Assembly: GCA_049602155.1 (NCBI GenBank)
Contig: JBMYRH010000004.1
Span: forward strand, 124,001-188,000
Reading direction: 5' to 3'
Source of the DNA: JBMYRH01 sp049602155
Lineage (GTDB): Bacteria > Myxococcota_A > UBA9042 > PHBI01 > JBMYRH01
DNA: 64,000 nucleotides
The notes beneath the pieces were generated by a model. The model did not search any database, was not told where the DNA came from, and saw nothing but the letters and a program-made list of their open reading frames with translations. Below are positions 50,917 through 59,838 of the stretch, piece by piece (the first letter of the stretch is position 1; each line of letters starts with the position of its first letter). The position numbers and the translations under genes are program-made.

Positions 50917-53424
50917 TCAGTCGGGCGTCGGGAAGAACGGATGGTTGTAGTCGGGGGTAATCTTGTAGCTCCCCCCGAGGTCTGTGTTCAACGTCACTTC
51001 ACCGCTTGGCCAAGCGATGTCAGCGACCTCCCACATGTCATGGCTCACCAGCTCAACGTCACTCAGCTGAAACACCAGTGAGGAGTAGATGTAGACGCGG
51101 ACGGTCGCCAAGCTCGGTCCGAAGTCGTGGTCGTTCCAATAGTGAACGCCGACCTTGTAGGTCATACCGTCTTGGGGCTGGTTCAAGTTGACGTTCTCTG
51201 GGCCAGCACCGTCGGTGTCGTCGAGGTCAAGACCTGGATCGTCATCCTTCGCTGGATCCAACGAACCCCAGTTGGGGTGGGGATTGAACCAGAAGCAGTC
51301 AAAGGGCTGATCAAACCAACCATCGGGAGCGCCGTCACCATCCACGTCCTCGCCAGTGGCGAACGGGTGCAAGAAGTGAAGGTCGAGGTCGGCACCAGCC
51401 TCAGGGCCTTCATCTGTCTCGTCTGGATCGAGAGGCGTGTGCCACAACAGCTCAACGTGGATGGCCTCGTCTGGGTTCACGAACACCGTGTACTCAGCCG
51501 GGATGCAGGACTCCTCATTGTTCTGGTCCCACACACGGAGCTTGAAGAGGTAAGAGCCGGCGACGTTCACCTCGAAGGTCGGGTCCGGCGCAGAGGAGCT
51601 TGGCAAGAAGACCAGCTGCGAGCCGACGGGCTGCTGCACCGACCACTCGTACTTAGAGATGCTCCCGCCTGCTGCGTAGCTCTGCGAGCCCATCAAGTGC
51701 AGCTTGGTCTGAGGAATCACCTCCTCACCCTCTTGCACCACGATAACTGCGGTCGGGCACTCGACCTCGACACCGAAACCACGGATCTCAACTTCTAGCT
51801 CGGAGTTAAAGGCATCCGAGGCAATGACCACTTTCCCGAGATCCGGGACCGGGTCCCCGACACCCACGCTTGGCTCGTGAGTCGCCTGACACATCGTGGC
51901 GTCTTGCCCCTCGCATACCCCCTCAGCGTTCGGGTTGAGCTTATTGATCTCGTCCGGGATGAAGGTGACCTCGAAGGTCTTCGTTCCGTTCACTGGAATC
52001 ACGATTGGCCCATCGTCCAACGTGCTTCCGTCTTCGGCCGTCAAGGTCGACAAGTCGAGGCCGAAGTCAGGCGAGCTTGCCTTACCCTCGTCCAAGTCTG
52101 CGATCCCAACCGAGGTGATGGTCAAGGGCCCCTCACCGCAGGACAGAATCTCAACCTCAACCTTCGCTTGGTTGCCGATGAGCTTACCGCCAAAGTCCAC
52201 CTTTTTCGGGTTGATGGAGATGCATGGTCCTTGAAGGTTCCCGCTGATCGGCACGACGATCCCGCTCTGCGAACTCGGGTCGTTGCTGTACAGGATCAGC
52301 GTCGCCTCAGCGCCATTCTCGTCCACGGGGGTGAACCGCACCGAGGTGTTACTCGACGTACCAGCAGGCACCACGATCGGCTCCTCGAAGGTGATCCCCT
52401 GTGACTCGGTCTCTTCGCTCACAGGCCACTCTTGGGCGCCGACGAGGAACGAGAAGGTATCGCTCCCGGAGAGCACGAACCCAGTGACCTCAAGGTCGCC
52501 TGTACCGGTGTTGAGGATGGTGATTGTCTTGGTGTCATTTGTCCCCTCGACAACGTTGCCGAACTCGACGGTCGATGGGGTCACCTGGATGTTCGGCGCT
52601 GCGCCGTCTGCGGAGAGCGTGAAGGTTAGCAACTCGGCGTCGTTCACCTCCGAGTCAGAGCGAATGGTGATCGTACCTGCCGGCGAGGTATCTGCCGCAT
52701 CCAGCACCAGCATGACGCGCGCACCGAACTCGACCGCGCCACCGGCCGAAGAAGGCTGTACGGAGAACGGTGCATTGGCAGAAGGCATCTCGTCGGCTTG
52801 GATCGGCTCCAAGGTAAAGAGGCCCGCCGGGATGGAGGAGATGCTGAGCTCGCTTAATGCCAACGGTGCCTGGCCCACGTTCGTCACGCGAATCTCGCCG
52901 ACCTCCGTCGCCTCACCGACCACGGCGCTACCGAGGCTGAAGTTGATCTTGTCACCATTGGACAGCGAGAGGTTGCCCCACTGAACTTCGATCTGTGGGT
53001 TCTGGCCGACCTCGAAACCACCGGTCGACGTGTTGTCGTCGGTGTTACCGCTGCCGCCCGTGCCCTCAGCGGGCGCGACATCGACGCAGGAAAAGTCGAG
53101 GCAGTTCTGCTCCAATCCGCAGGTGCCGCAGAGGACTCCGCACACCGAGCCGCAATCGGCAGAAACGCTCAGGCAGCTGTCTTGGCAGTCAGCCTCAGCG
53201 ACGCACGAGGCGCTCCCGTCACAGACGCTGCCCGCGTCGCAAACGCCACACTGATTGCCACAACCATCATCGCCGCACTGTTTGTCAACGCAGGATGGCG
53301 TACAAACCGACGCGGTACTATCACCGGTGTCACCGGATCCGCCGGAGTCGCCACAGGCTACTGCCCCTAGGGACATGGTCACTGCAAAAAATAGGGTCAT
53401 CAGTGTTCGCGATACGGTGCTCAT
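50917..53424 (-). CDS. Cys-rich lipoprotein with choice-of-anchor-D repeats and a PKD-like domain
   Basis: About 835 residues from the ATG at 53424 (AGGAG five bases ahead). Lipobox LGAVAC, then a Cys-dense stretch of about 90 residues (CTPSCVDKQCGDDGCGNQCGV, shortened here) likely to form disulfides. The motif STGGFEVGQ follows, matching TGGFTVGE in the neighbouring protein. Ig-like repeats with EFGNVVEGTNDTKTITI and VDFGGKLIGNQ follow, then a PKD-like block (MGSQSYAAGGSISKYEWS) and a C-terminal module with many Asp (AGADLDLHFLHP, WFNPHPNWG) that may bind Ca2+. Likely an extracytoplasmic structural or adhesive protein. Confidence 0.82.
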   Translation of the reverse strand: MSTVSRTLMTLFFAVTMSLGAVACGDSGGSGDTGDSTASVCTPSCVDKQCGDDGCGNQCGVCDAGSVCDGSASCVAEADCQDSCLSVSADCGSVCGVLCGTCGLEQNCLDFSCVDVAPAEGTGGSGNTDDNTSTGGFEVGQNPQIEVQWGNLSLSNGDKINFSLGSAVVGEATEVGEIRVTNVGQAPLALSELSISSIPAGLFTLEPIQADEMPSANAPFSVQPSSAGGAVEFGARVMLVLDAADTSPAGTITIRSDSEVNDAELLTFTLSADGAAPNIQVTPSTVEFGNVVEGTNDTKTITILNTGTGDLEVTGFVLSGSDTFSFLVGAQEWPVSEETESQGITFEEPIVVPAGTSSNTSVRFTPVDENGAEATLILYSNDPSSQSGIVVPISGNLQGPCISINPKKVDFGGKLIGNQAKVEVEILSCGEGPLTITSVGIADLDEGKASSPDFGLDLSTLTAEDGSTLDDGPIVIPVNGTKTFEVTFIPDEINKLNPNAEGVCEGQDATMCQATHEPSVGVGDPVPDLGKVVIASDAFNSELEVEIRGFGVEVECPTAVIVVQEGEEVIPQTKLHLMGSQSYAAGGSISKYEWSVQQPVGSQLVFLPSSSAPDPTFEVNVAGSYLFKLRVWDQNNEESCIPAEYTVFVNPDEAIHVELLWHTPLDPDETDEGPEAGADLDLHFLHPFATGEDVDGDGAPDGWFDQPFDCFWFNPHPNWGSLDPAKDDDPGLDLDDTDGAGPENVNLNQPQDGMTYKVGVHYWNDHDFGPSLATVRVYIYSSLVFQLSDVELVSHDMWEVADIAWPSGEVTLNTDLGGSYKITPDYNHPFFPTPD

Positions 53425-53592
53425 CACCACTCCTGATAGATCTCGCCCACCAGTAGGCCGCCTCCACTAGGAGAGCGACCGGGATCCCGGCAGGTCTAAC
53501 TCAGCGCTTCCTCTTATTGTGCACTCAGGCCGCCAGTTCACGTTACGGAAAAAATAAACGCACGTGCGCCACGTCACGACTTGAGTGGTCGC

Positions 53593-53621
53593 ATGCTAGG
53601 GAGACAGTAGGGTGGAGTCAA
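53593..53621 (-). promoter_or_regulatory. Sigma-70-like promoter for the leftward lipoproteins
   Basis: On the minus strand TTGACT (53621-53616), 17-bp spacer, TAGCAT (53598-53593). Spacing is ideal and the -10 matches 4 of 6. It would give a leader of about 160 nt before the ATG at 53424. Confidence 0.45.
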
Positions 53622-53763
53622 CCATCGGTGCGTCGCGGAACCTTTTTATTCGTGGGCGATCTCGAATCGACGCCGGCCGTGCGGGTGTGAAACGGCGCGG
53701 GCCTGCGCCACGGCGAACAGAAGCGACAAGCGGAAACATCAGCCGGACTGCCCCAGAACCGAC

Positions 53764-53792
53764 TTGACATTGCAGGTCCTCGCTCGAATCAT
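53764..53792 (+). promoter_or_regulatory. Possible promoter of the Glt-like operon
   Basis: TTGACA (53764-53769) is a perfect -35, 17-bp spacer, then AATCAT (53787-53792) as a weak -10. Start would be near 53799, giving a leader of about 130 nt before the ATG at 53928. Predicted by eye only. Confidence 0.35.
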
Positions 53793-53927
53793 GGGGCGCC
53801 TTTCAGGACCCTCTGTGACTGGACGACAGAAGACCAGTGCAGCGTTTGCACCCAGAAGCGGCACGGCCCTACCCGCCGTTAACCGCCAGTATCGACTCTC
53901 TCCAGCGACCTTAGGAAGCACCCCGAC

Positions 53928-56036
53928 ATGGTTCGACACTCCTCTTCCAGGCCGCCCGGCGTAACGCCCCGTCCTGGGACAATCGGAACCGCCGGCGCAA
54001 TGATCCTCGTGACGGCAGCAATGCTTGTCGCGTGCGACAACAACGCCAACTTCCAGCCTATCCCTTTCAACTTTAAGGAGCTCCAGATCGTGAGCGCCAT
54101 CCCCGCCGTCGAAGACGGAGGAGCCTGGCGCCCGCTCTGTGGCCGTGAGTTGAACGAAGCGAACGAAGTGACGCTTCCAGATGGCTTCATCTTGAACACG
54201 CTGTTCTTGACGTACTCCCGAGACCAGCTCTCGGAGGACGCGGACGCAGACGTGAGCTTGCGACCAGGCGACTTGGTGAACAAACGCCAAGTCCAAGGTA
54301 CGGCAGACGATGACATCGATCTGACGAACACCAGCAACTACGTCAGCTCTCTCGACTGCTTGGCGACGTCTCGTCACCTCGACTCGAGCGAAGCCGCTCC
54401 TTTCGCGGCACCGGGTAACACCTGCGACGGCTACGTCAACCCCACCGTCCAGCTGGACAACGTTGCATACAAGGAGTTCACCGCGAGCCGCGGCACAGGC
54501 CACAACGTGATCCTCCTCGTTGATCAGTCGGGGTCCACGAAAGGTCTCGTCGATGTGGAGAGCCGGAAAGAAGGCAAGAACATCCAGTTCGGAAGCAACT
54601 TCCAGTCCCTCGCCTCGGACTACTACGATCTGCGCCACACCGCTGCGCAGCAGTTCATCTCAACCCTCAACGCTAATGACAGCGTCGGCATCATCGGCTT
54701 TGGTGAGGGGATCGAGGCGACGGACAACCTTGAGGTCCCGTGCCAGTCCCCCTACGCAAACACGGGGAAAGCTGAGAACGATCTCAACGTCTGCTTCGGC
54801 AACGATCGACAGATGTGGACCGGCACCGAGTGCCAAGCCTTCGATCCCGATGGCGAGGGGCCGCTCTCGTACGCCGCATCCGAGCTGAAGTGCTACGCCG
54901 GCCAATGCCAGCGCTCAGGCGTCTGCGCCGGGGACGCGAGTTACACCTGCGTCGGTGACTCCGACTGCGTGGACGCGTGCAACGGCACAACGCTTACCTG
55001 CCGCACCGACTCAAGCATCAGTTGCACAAGCAACGCCGACTGCGGCGAGTGCAGCGCTCCCGAGCCCTGGGGCGAAGGGGAGAGCTGGCTGTGCGGCGGC
55101 TTCAGTGGGGCCATGGAGACAGCCAAGATGGGCCGCTCCAATCTTTGGACCGCGGTCGATCGCGCCTACTCCTACCTGAGCGGCGAAGTCCAAGGTTCCC
55201 TCGATACCACCGTGGCAGACCCCAACCGGTCCAACCACATTGTGGTCATCGGCGACGGTCCGGATACGTGCGACGCTAAGAGCGCAACCTACGCATCATG
55301 CGAGACCTCCGGCCGCTGCGGAGACACCGACCTCACCGACATTATCAGCCGAATCGAGGCTGACATCGATAACCCGAACAAGAACCCGATCATGATTCAC
55401 TTCGTGCAGTTCGAGTCCCAGGGTTACCGCGGCAGGGATCCTCGCCAAGTCGAAGTAGCGTGCCTCTCAGGCGGGCACTACCAGTTCATCAACTCCGAGA
55501 CGATGTCCAAGGACCAAACTACCAACCTCCAGGGGGCCTTGAATCAGGCCGTCATGAACGTCCGACATAGCCTGATGGGTTATTGGCAGTTCACCCACAA
55601 AGTGCCCGTCCTCGCCGAGAACAGTAAGATGAACAACGGTGGTACCCCGCCCGGCAGCCTCTTCACGTTCGCAGGTATCCTAAACATCAGCGAGGATATG
55701 AATCTGCTCCCGAATAACGCCTCCGTACGCGTGGTCGTGCAGCCGTACGGCGTCGGGCGTGGTCAGGGTGCAAAAGACGCCCCGAATTGGGACCGTCGGC
55801 CAACCATCGGTAAGGCTTGCGGTGGCCCGACCGACTGCAGCTTCTCCGATGCCAGCAGCGCAAGTGGTCCGAACACGAGCGAATGTCACATCGTTTGCTC
55901 GGACGAGACAAACCTATGCCCCGGCGGCCTCGAAGGCGCACAGAAGCGCGACAGCGCTGAGTGCAGCCTGGGCTCCTGCTGTGCCGGTACCTGCCAAAGC
56001 GACGCGGACCAATGCCTTCCCTGTGAAGACAACTAG
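53928..56036 (+). CDS. vWA-domain lipoprotein, first gene of the Glt-like operon (GltK position)
   Basis: 702 residues with lipobox AMLVAC at 31-36 and Asp at +2, which in E. coli would retain a lipoprotein in the inner membrane. A vWA-type domain starts near residue 195 with VILLVDQSGSTKGLVD (MIDAS DXSXS) and is interrupted by a Cys-rich insertion (CQRSGVCAGDASYTC, CRTDSSISCTSNADCGEC). A second Cys-rich segment closes the protein (CSLGSCCAGTCQSDADQCLPC). It is followed 63 bp later by two outer-membrane barrels and TPR proteins. In Myxococcus the corresponding first gene is the lipoprotein gltK, but I cannot show homology to GltK, only equal position. Confidence 0.8.
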   Translation: MVRHSSSRPPGVTPRPGTIGTAGAMILVTAAMLVACDNNANFQPIPFNFKELQIVSAIPAVEDGGAWRPLCGRELNEANEVTLPDGFILNTLFLTYSRDQLSEDADADVSLRPGDLVNKRQVQGTADDDIDLTNTSNYVSSLDCLATSRHLDSSEAAPFAAPGNTCDGYVNPTVQLDNVAYKEFTASRGTGHNVILLVDQSGSTKGLVDVESRKEGKNIQFGSNFQSLASDYYDLRHTAAQQFISTLNANDSVGIIGFGEGIEATDNLEVPCQSPYANTGKAENDLNVCFGNDRQMWTGTECQAFDPDGEGPLSYAASELKCYAGQCQRSGVCAGDASYTCVGDSDCVDACNGTTLTCRTDSSISCTSNADCGECSAPEPWGEGESWLCGGFSGAMETAKMGRSNLWTAVDRAYSYLSGEVQGSLDTTVADPNRSNHIVVIGDGPDTCDAKSATYASCETSGRCGDTDLTDIISRIEADIDNPNKNPIMIHFVQFESQGYRGRDPRQVEVACLSGGHYQFINSETMSKDQTTNLQGALNQAVMNVRHSLMGYWQFTHKVPVLAENSKMNNGGTPPGSLFTFAGILNISEDMNLLPNNASVRVVVQPYGVGRGQGAKDAPNWDRRPTIGKACGGPTDCSFSDASSASGPNTSECHIVCSDETNLCPGGLEGAQKRDSAECSLGSCCAGTCQSDADQCLPCEDN

Positions 56037-56099
56037 CCGATGGCCCACACATTTCCCAAGGGATGCGGCTGGTCCGCCTTCGAAGGAGTGAGAGACACT

Positions 56100-56873
56100 A
56101 TGACGTCAATGAAGTGCCTAACTATGGCCCTCCTGGCCGTCGTGATGCTCGCCGGGGCGCCAGCCTTCGCGCAAGCACCGTCGAGCGCAGACGCGCCAAT
56201 GGACACCTCTGCGGTTGATGACGCCCTGGACCTCTATTGGGGCCAGCAGCAAAGCGACACCGCCGTGGAGCGACGCAACCATCCGCGTGCCCTCCGACAT
56301 GAGATGAGCGTCTACACCGGCATCATCCCGAACGAACGCTTCCACGTCTTCTACCCGCTGGGTGCGCGCTACAATCTCTTCTTCTCCGACGATATCGGGA
56401 TGGAGCTGTGGGGCGCCTACACATTCAAGGTAGCGAGCGAGATCTACACGTTCTACCTTGAGGACGAGGGGATGGACGCGACGCTCCTCGGCGCACAAAG
56501 CGAGCTGCCTCCTGAGCTTCTCTTCATGACGGGTGCCTCGTTTGTCTGGTCCCCGATCCACGGCAAGTTCGCGGCCTTCGGCTCGAAGCTCACCCACTTC
56601 GATTTCTTCATCGCGGCTGGTTTCACCCTGCTCGGGACGACGCAGATCGAGAGCAATGCATCCGCCGACAGCCTCACCTCGAACTCAACGACCACCCTGA
56701 CCGCTAACCCCGGCGGCCATATCGGCCTCGGTCTCCGCCTCCAGTTCCTAGACTGGTTCGCGGCACGTATCGAGTACCGCCAGCACTTCTACGAAGCCAT
56801 CCTGGACGCCACGCCTGCCCCGGCGGAGTTCAACATCGGCTTCAGCTTCTGGACCCCCGGAGGTGAGCAATGA
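56100..56873 (+). CDS. Outer-membrane beta-barrel protein (GltB/GltA-like), copy 1
   Basis: 257 residues with signal peptide ending AFA. The mature protein is built of alternating hydrophobic strands typical of an outer-membrane beta-barrel (MSVYTGIIPNERFHVFYPLG, YNLFFSDDIGMELWGAYTF, FVWSPIHGKFAAFG) and ends with a C-terminal aromatic strand (FNIGFSFWTPGGEQ). It is clearly related to the next gene product. The family is the outer-membrane barrel group that includes GltA and GltB of the Myxococcus motility complex. It overlaps the next gene by 4 bp (ATGATG). Confidence 0.85.
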   Translation: MTSMKCLTMALLAVVMLAGAPAFAQAPSSADAPMDTSAVDDALDLYWGQQQSDTAVERRNHPRALRHEMSVYTGIIPNERFHVFYPLGARYNLFFSDDIGMELWGAYTFKVASEIYTFYLEDEGMDATLLGAQSELPPELLFMTGASFVWSPIHGKFAAFGSKLTHFDFFIAAGFTLLGTTQIESNASADSLTSNSTTTLTANPGGHIGLGLRLQFLDWFAARIEYRQHFYEAILDATPAPAEFNIGFSFWTPGGEQ

Positions 56874-57706
56874 TGCCCCAATTAGACCGCCTCACGGCAT
56901 GGTCTCCCCTCACCCGTCTTGCCCGAACGCTCCTCTTGCTTGCCCTCGCGATCGCGATGAGCGTCGGGACGATGACGCCTGCAAATGCGCAAATGGGCGA
57001 AGAGACCGAAGAGGATGACGAGCGCCGATTCCCCGACGTCGGACCTCCGATCAGCGAGATGACGCCCTCCGGCTTGAAGCGCCACGACCTCTTCTGGGCC
57101 GACAAGCGCAAAGTCGACGCGATTCAGAAGCGCGGGTTCCTTAAAGAGTCCCGCCATGAGTTCACCGTCCACACTGGCGTCATCCCCAACGACGAATTCT
57201 ACACCTACATCTCGATGGGTGGCCGGTACTCCTACTTCTTCGCAGAAGACATCGGTATGGAGGTTTGGGCCACCTACGAGCATGCACTCGAAACGGGCTT
57301 CAAGGCGCTTCTCGAGGACCGCGCCGAGGACCTCCTGAAGGTCGAGGTCCCGCAGAGCGTGATGCTCTTGGCCGGTGTCAACGCCGTCTGGAGCCCGCTC
57401 CACGGCAAGTTCGCGATGTTCGACTCCTCGCTAGTCCACTTCGATGCCTACCTCTCCTTAGGGGCCGGCTTCATCCTCACTCAGATTCGTGACCTCGTAG
57501 GCACGGAAGAGGCGCTTGAGCCCGACATGGCCGGCAACGTCGGAATGGGCTTCCGCATCTTCCTCAGTGACTGGGTCTCGCTGCGAACCGACATGCGTCA
57601 GTATTTTTACCCCGCTTGGGATCCCCAAGGCGAAGCCACAAGCAAGGTCGCCCACCCCTTCGAGATCACGCTCGGCGTGAGCTTGTGGACCTCTGCCCCC
57701 GAGTAG
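56870..57706 (+). CDS. Outer-membrane beta-barrel protein (GltA/GltB-like), copy 2
   Basis: 278 residues, signal peptide cleaved after about residue 41 (ANAQ). Strand pattern and motifs parallel the previous protein: FTVHTGVIPNDEFYTYISMG, YSYFFAEDIGMEVWATYEH, AVWSPLHGKFAMFDSSLVHFD and final ITLGVSLWTSAPE. The two are tandem paralogues, as gltB and gltA are in Myxococcus. Translationally coupled to the gene before it and 19 bp from the TPR gene after it. An ATG at 56873 is the alternative start. Confidence 0.85.
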   Translation: MMPQLDRLTAWSPLTRLARTLLLLALAIAMSVGTMTPANAQMGEETEEDDERRFPDVGPPISEMTPSGLKRHDLFWADKRKVDAIQKRGFLKESRHEFTVHTGVIPNDEFYTYISMGGRYSYFFAEDIGMEVWATYEHALETGFKALLEDRAEDLLKVEVPQSVMLLAGVNAVWSPLHGKFAMFDSSLVHFDAYLSLGAGFILTQIRDLVGTEEALEPDMAGNVGMGFRIFLSDWVSLRTDMRQYFYPAWDPQGEATSKVAHPFEITLGVSLWTSAPE

Positions 57707-57725
57707 CGGGCGAACGGAGCATCAG

Positions 57726-59729
57726 ATGACAGTCAAGCGACTCATAATCGCAGCGAGCCTCGGCACCGTGCTCATCGCAGCACCGGCGCACGCTGTGACC
57801 ATGGAAGAGGTGATCACCCTGACCAAGCTCGGAATTACTCCGGCCGAGGTCATCAAGGCGATCGAGAAGGACCGCACGGTCTTCAACCTCTCGGTGACCG
57901 ACATCCTCGCCTTGAAAAAGGCGTCGGTTGCTGACCAGGTCCTCAAGTTCATGCTCGCGACGCCCCAGAAATATGGTGGCGGTGGAGGCCCGACGGCGCC
58001 CGGCATCGTGACCCCCACTCCAGAGGGCGGCCCAGCGTCCACCACCCCTGCGCCTCCCGTGGAGGAGACTCCAGAGGAGCGCGCCGAGCGCGAGGAGGTC
58101 GAACGCCAGGAGGCGATGAAGTTGCTCGAAGAGCAGCGCGCCGCCGAGCAAGCTCAGCGTCAGGCGTTCGCCGAGGGCGTGCTCGCCAAGGGTCGAGCGC
58201 TCGGTGACCGCGGTCGCTTTGTTGAGGCCATCCAAGCGTTCCAGAAATTCATGGAGCAAGGCGGCTTCCCACCCGACTCGGAGGAGGCGTACTTCGCCAA
58301 GTTCGGGATCGCTAATGCACTGGTCCAAGCCGGCGGCGACGACGCGACTGGCTTGCACCAAGCTGCTGCACGCCAGCTGGTCGATGTCCTCCTCGCAGGA
58401 CCCGATCGTCCATTCTTCCAGACAGCCTTCCAGCAGCTGAGGGAGCTTCGGCGCAAGGTGAACTACGCCCCGCCGGCACTAGAGCAACTCACCCGCTTCT
58501 TCGTGGGTAACTTCAGCGCAGCCTTCCAAGACGAGTTCAACTACGTCCTCGGTGAGTTCTTCTACGACTACGCCAACTGGTCGAAGGCCCTCAGCTACCT
58601 CGACCAAGTTTCCTCTGCAGCGCCTGACTACGCCAAAGCTCAGTACCTGAAGGGGCTCATCGAGGTCCGTAATCAGATGTACCGCAGCGCTGTTGGCTCG
58701 TTCCAGAACGCCATCGTCGCGACCGATGAGAACAAATCGGATCCCGAGATCCGTGACCTCGGGTACCTCGCCTTGGCACGTATCGCTTACGACAGCGAGC
58801 AGCACGACGCCGCGATTTACTACTACCGGAAGATCCCCAAGGGCTCGTACAAGCGGGCGACCGCTTTTTATGAGAGCGCGTGGGTTTACTTCGTCAAGGG
58901 GGACTTTTCTCGGGCGCTTGGTACGTTCCAGACTCTGCACAGTCCGTACTTCGAGCATCAGTTCTACCCAGAGCTGTGGATCCTAGAGGCCACCGTATAC
59001 ATGAACACATGCCGCTTCTCAGACGCCGAGGAGTCTCTGTCACGTTACATGACGGACATCGACCCCTTAGTCGCCCCCCTGAAGGACTTCCTGCTCAAGA
59101 CCGCGCGCCCAGAGCAGTTCTACCGAGCGCTCGTGGAGACCGTGAGTGGCAAGAGCGTGCATGGGCTCCCCAAAGCGCTGGTTGCGCCGGTCCTCTCCGA
59201 CGTACAGTTCTACAACCTCTACCGAACTGTGAAGCAAATCGAGCGCGAGATTTCACTCCTCGATCCTCACGTCGCGACCCTGGGCGAGTTCGCACAGAAA
59301 ATGAAGCTTGAGCTGGAGAACCTGCGTCAGAATCGGATCCGCGAGATCGGCATCAAGATTCAGCGTGTGCTCAAGGAGGTCGAGACGACCCTCGCAGAGT
59401 ATGACCTGAAGGTGAAAGAGATTGAGATCGACCTTCAAGACGAGATGCTGAAGGAAGAGGAGCGCAAGCTGCTCTCCCTGGAGAGCGACACTGAGGAGGA
59501 GGAGAGCGTCGAGGTAGAGACTGGCGGCGCCAGTGCTATCGTCGGTGGCGACTCGTGGCAGTGGCCCTACGAGGGCGAGTATTGGTCCGACGAAATCGGG
59601 ACCTATCGCGCGTTCTTCAGCGACCGTTGTGCACGACCTGTCGACCCCAGCGCCCCCCTGCCCGGTGATGGTGGTCCAGCAGCCTCCGATGATGTCCCAA
59701 CCGATGACGGTGGGGCCGGCCTGTTTTAG
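57726..59729 (+). CDS. Periplasmic TPR protein, GltC-like
   Basis: 667 residues with signal peptide ending AHA. Order: a helical N-terminal segment (MEEVITLTKLGITPAEVIKAI), Gly/Pro-rich linker (about 80-120), a charged Glu/Arg coiled segment, TPR-type helical repeats from about 145 to 480 (FVEAIQAFQKFMEQGGFP, WSKALSYLDQVSSAAPDYAKA, AIYYYRKIPKGSYKRATAFY), then a coiled coil at about 505-590 (QNRIREIGIKIQRVLKEVE) and an acidic tail. Length and position directly after two barrels match GltC, a periplasmic TPR protein that binds GltA/GltB in M. xanthus. Function here is inferred from context. Confidence 0.8.
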   Translation: MTVKRLIIAASLGTVLIAAPAHAVTMEEVITLTKLGITPAEVIKAIEKDRTVFNLSVTDILALKKASVADQVLKFMLATPQKYGGGGGPTAPGIVTPTPEGGPASTTPAPPVEETPEERAEREEVERQEAMKLLEEQRAAEQAQRQAFAEGVLAKGRALGDRGRFVEAIQAFQKFMEQGGFPPDSEEAYFAKFGIANALVQAGGDDATGLHQAAARQLVDVLLAGPDRPFFQTAFQQLRELRRKVNYAPPALEQLTRFFVGNFSAAFQDEFNYVLGEFFYDYANWSKALSYLDQVSSAAPDYAKAQYLKGLIEVRNQMYRSAVGSFQNAIVATDENKSDPEIRDLGYLALARIAYDSEQHDAAIYYYRKIPKGSYKRATAFYESAWVYFVKGDFSRALGTFQTLHSPYFEHQFYPELWILEATVYMNTCRFSDAEESLSRYMTDIDPLVAPLKDFLLKTARPEQFYRALVETVSGKSVHGLPKALVAPVLSDVQFYNLYRTVKQIEREISLLDPHVATLGEFAQKMKLELENLRQNRIREIGIKIQRVLKEVETTLAEYDLKVKEIEIDLQDEMLKEEERKLLSLESDTEEEESVEVETGGASAIVGGDSWQWPYEGEYWSDEIGTYRAFFSDRCARPVDPSAPLPGDGGPAASDDVPTDDGGAGLF

Positions 59730-59838
59730 TCCTGAGGCGAGCAGACTAGCGTCCGCCTGCCGAGAAATAGTTTTGTAGCGTTCATCCCCGGGTTAGCTGT
59801 TCCGCAGCGAGCCCATTCCCCGATCCCCAGGAGAAGGC

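Larger units (their letters stand above)
53425..53927. other. Divergent intergenic region without a gene
   Basis: About 500 bp between the leftward lipoprotein and the rightward vWA lipoprotein. It holds a promoter-like sequence on each strand (entered separately), the palindrome CCGGGATCCCGG near 53480, and an A-rich stretch with GCACGTGC close by near 53545-53570. I see no open frame with a credible start and no tRNA or sRNA structure. Confidence 0.6.

Noticed and set aside
53425..53927. Small RNA or short gene in the large divergent gap
   Set aside because: No stem with U-run and no frame with ribosome site and credible product.
53739..54638. Minus-strand open frame of 299 codons
   Set aside because: Antisense to the vWA lipoprotein, no ribosome site, composition of a shadow frame (Arg/Val/Glu-rich), no domain.
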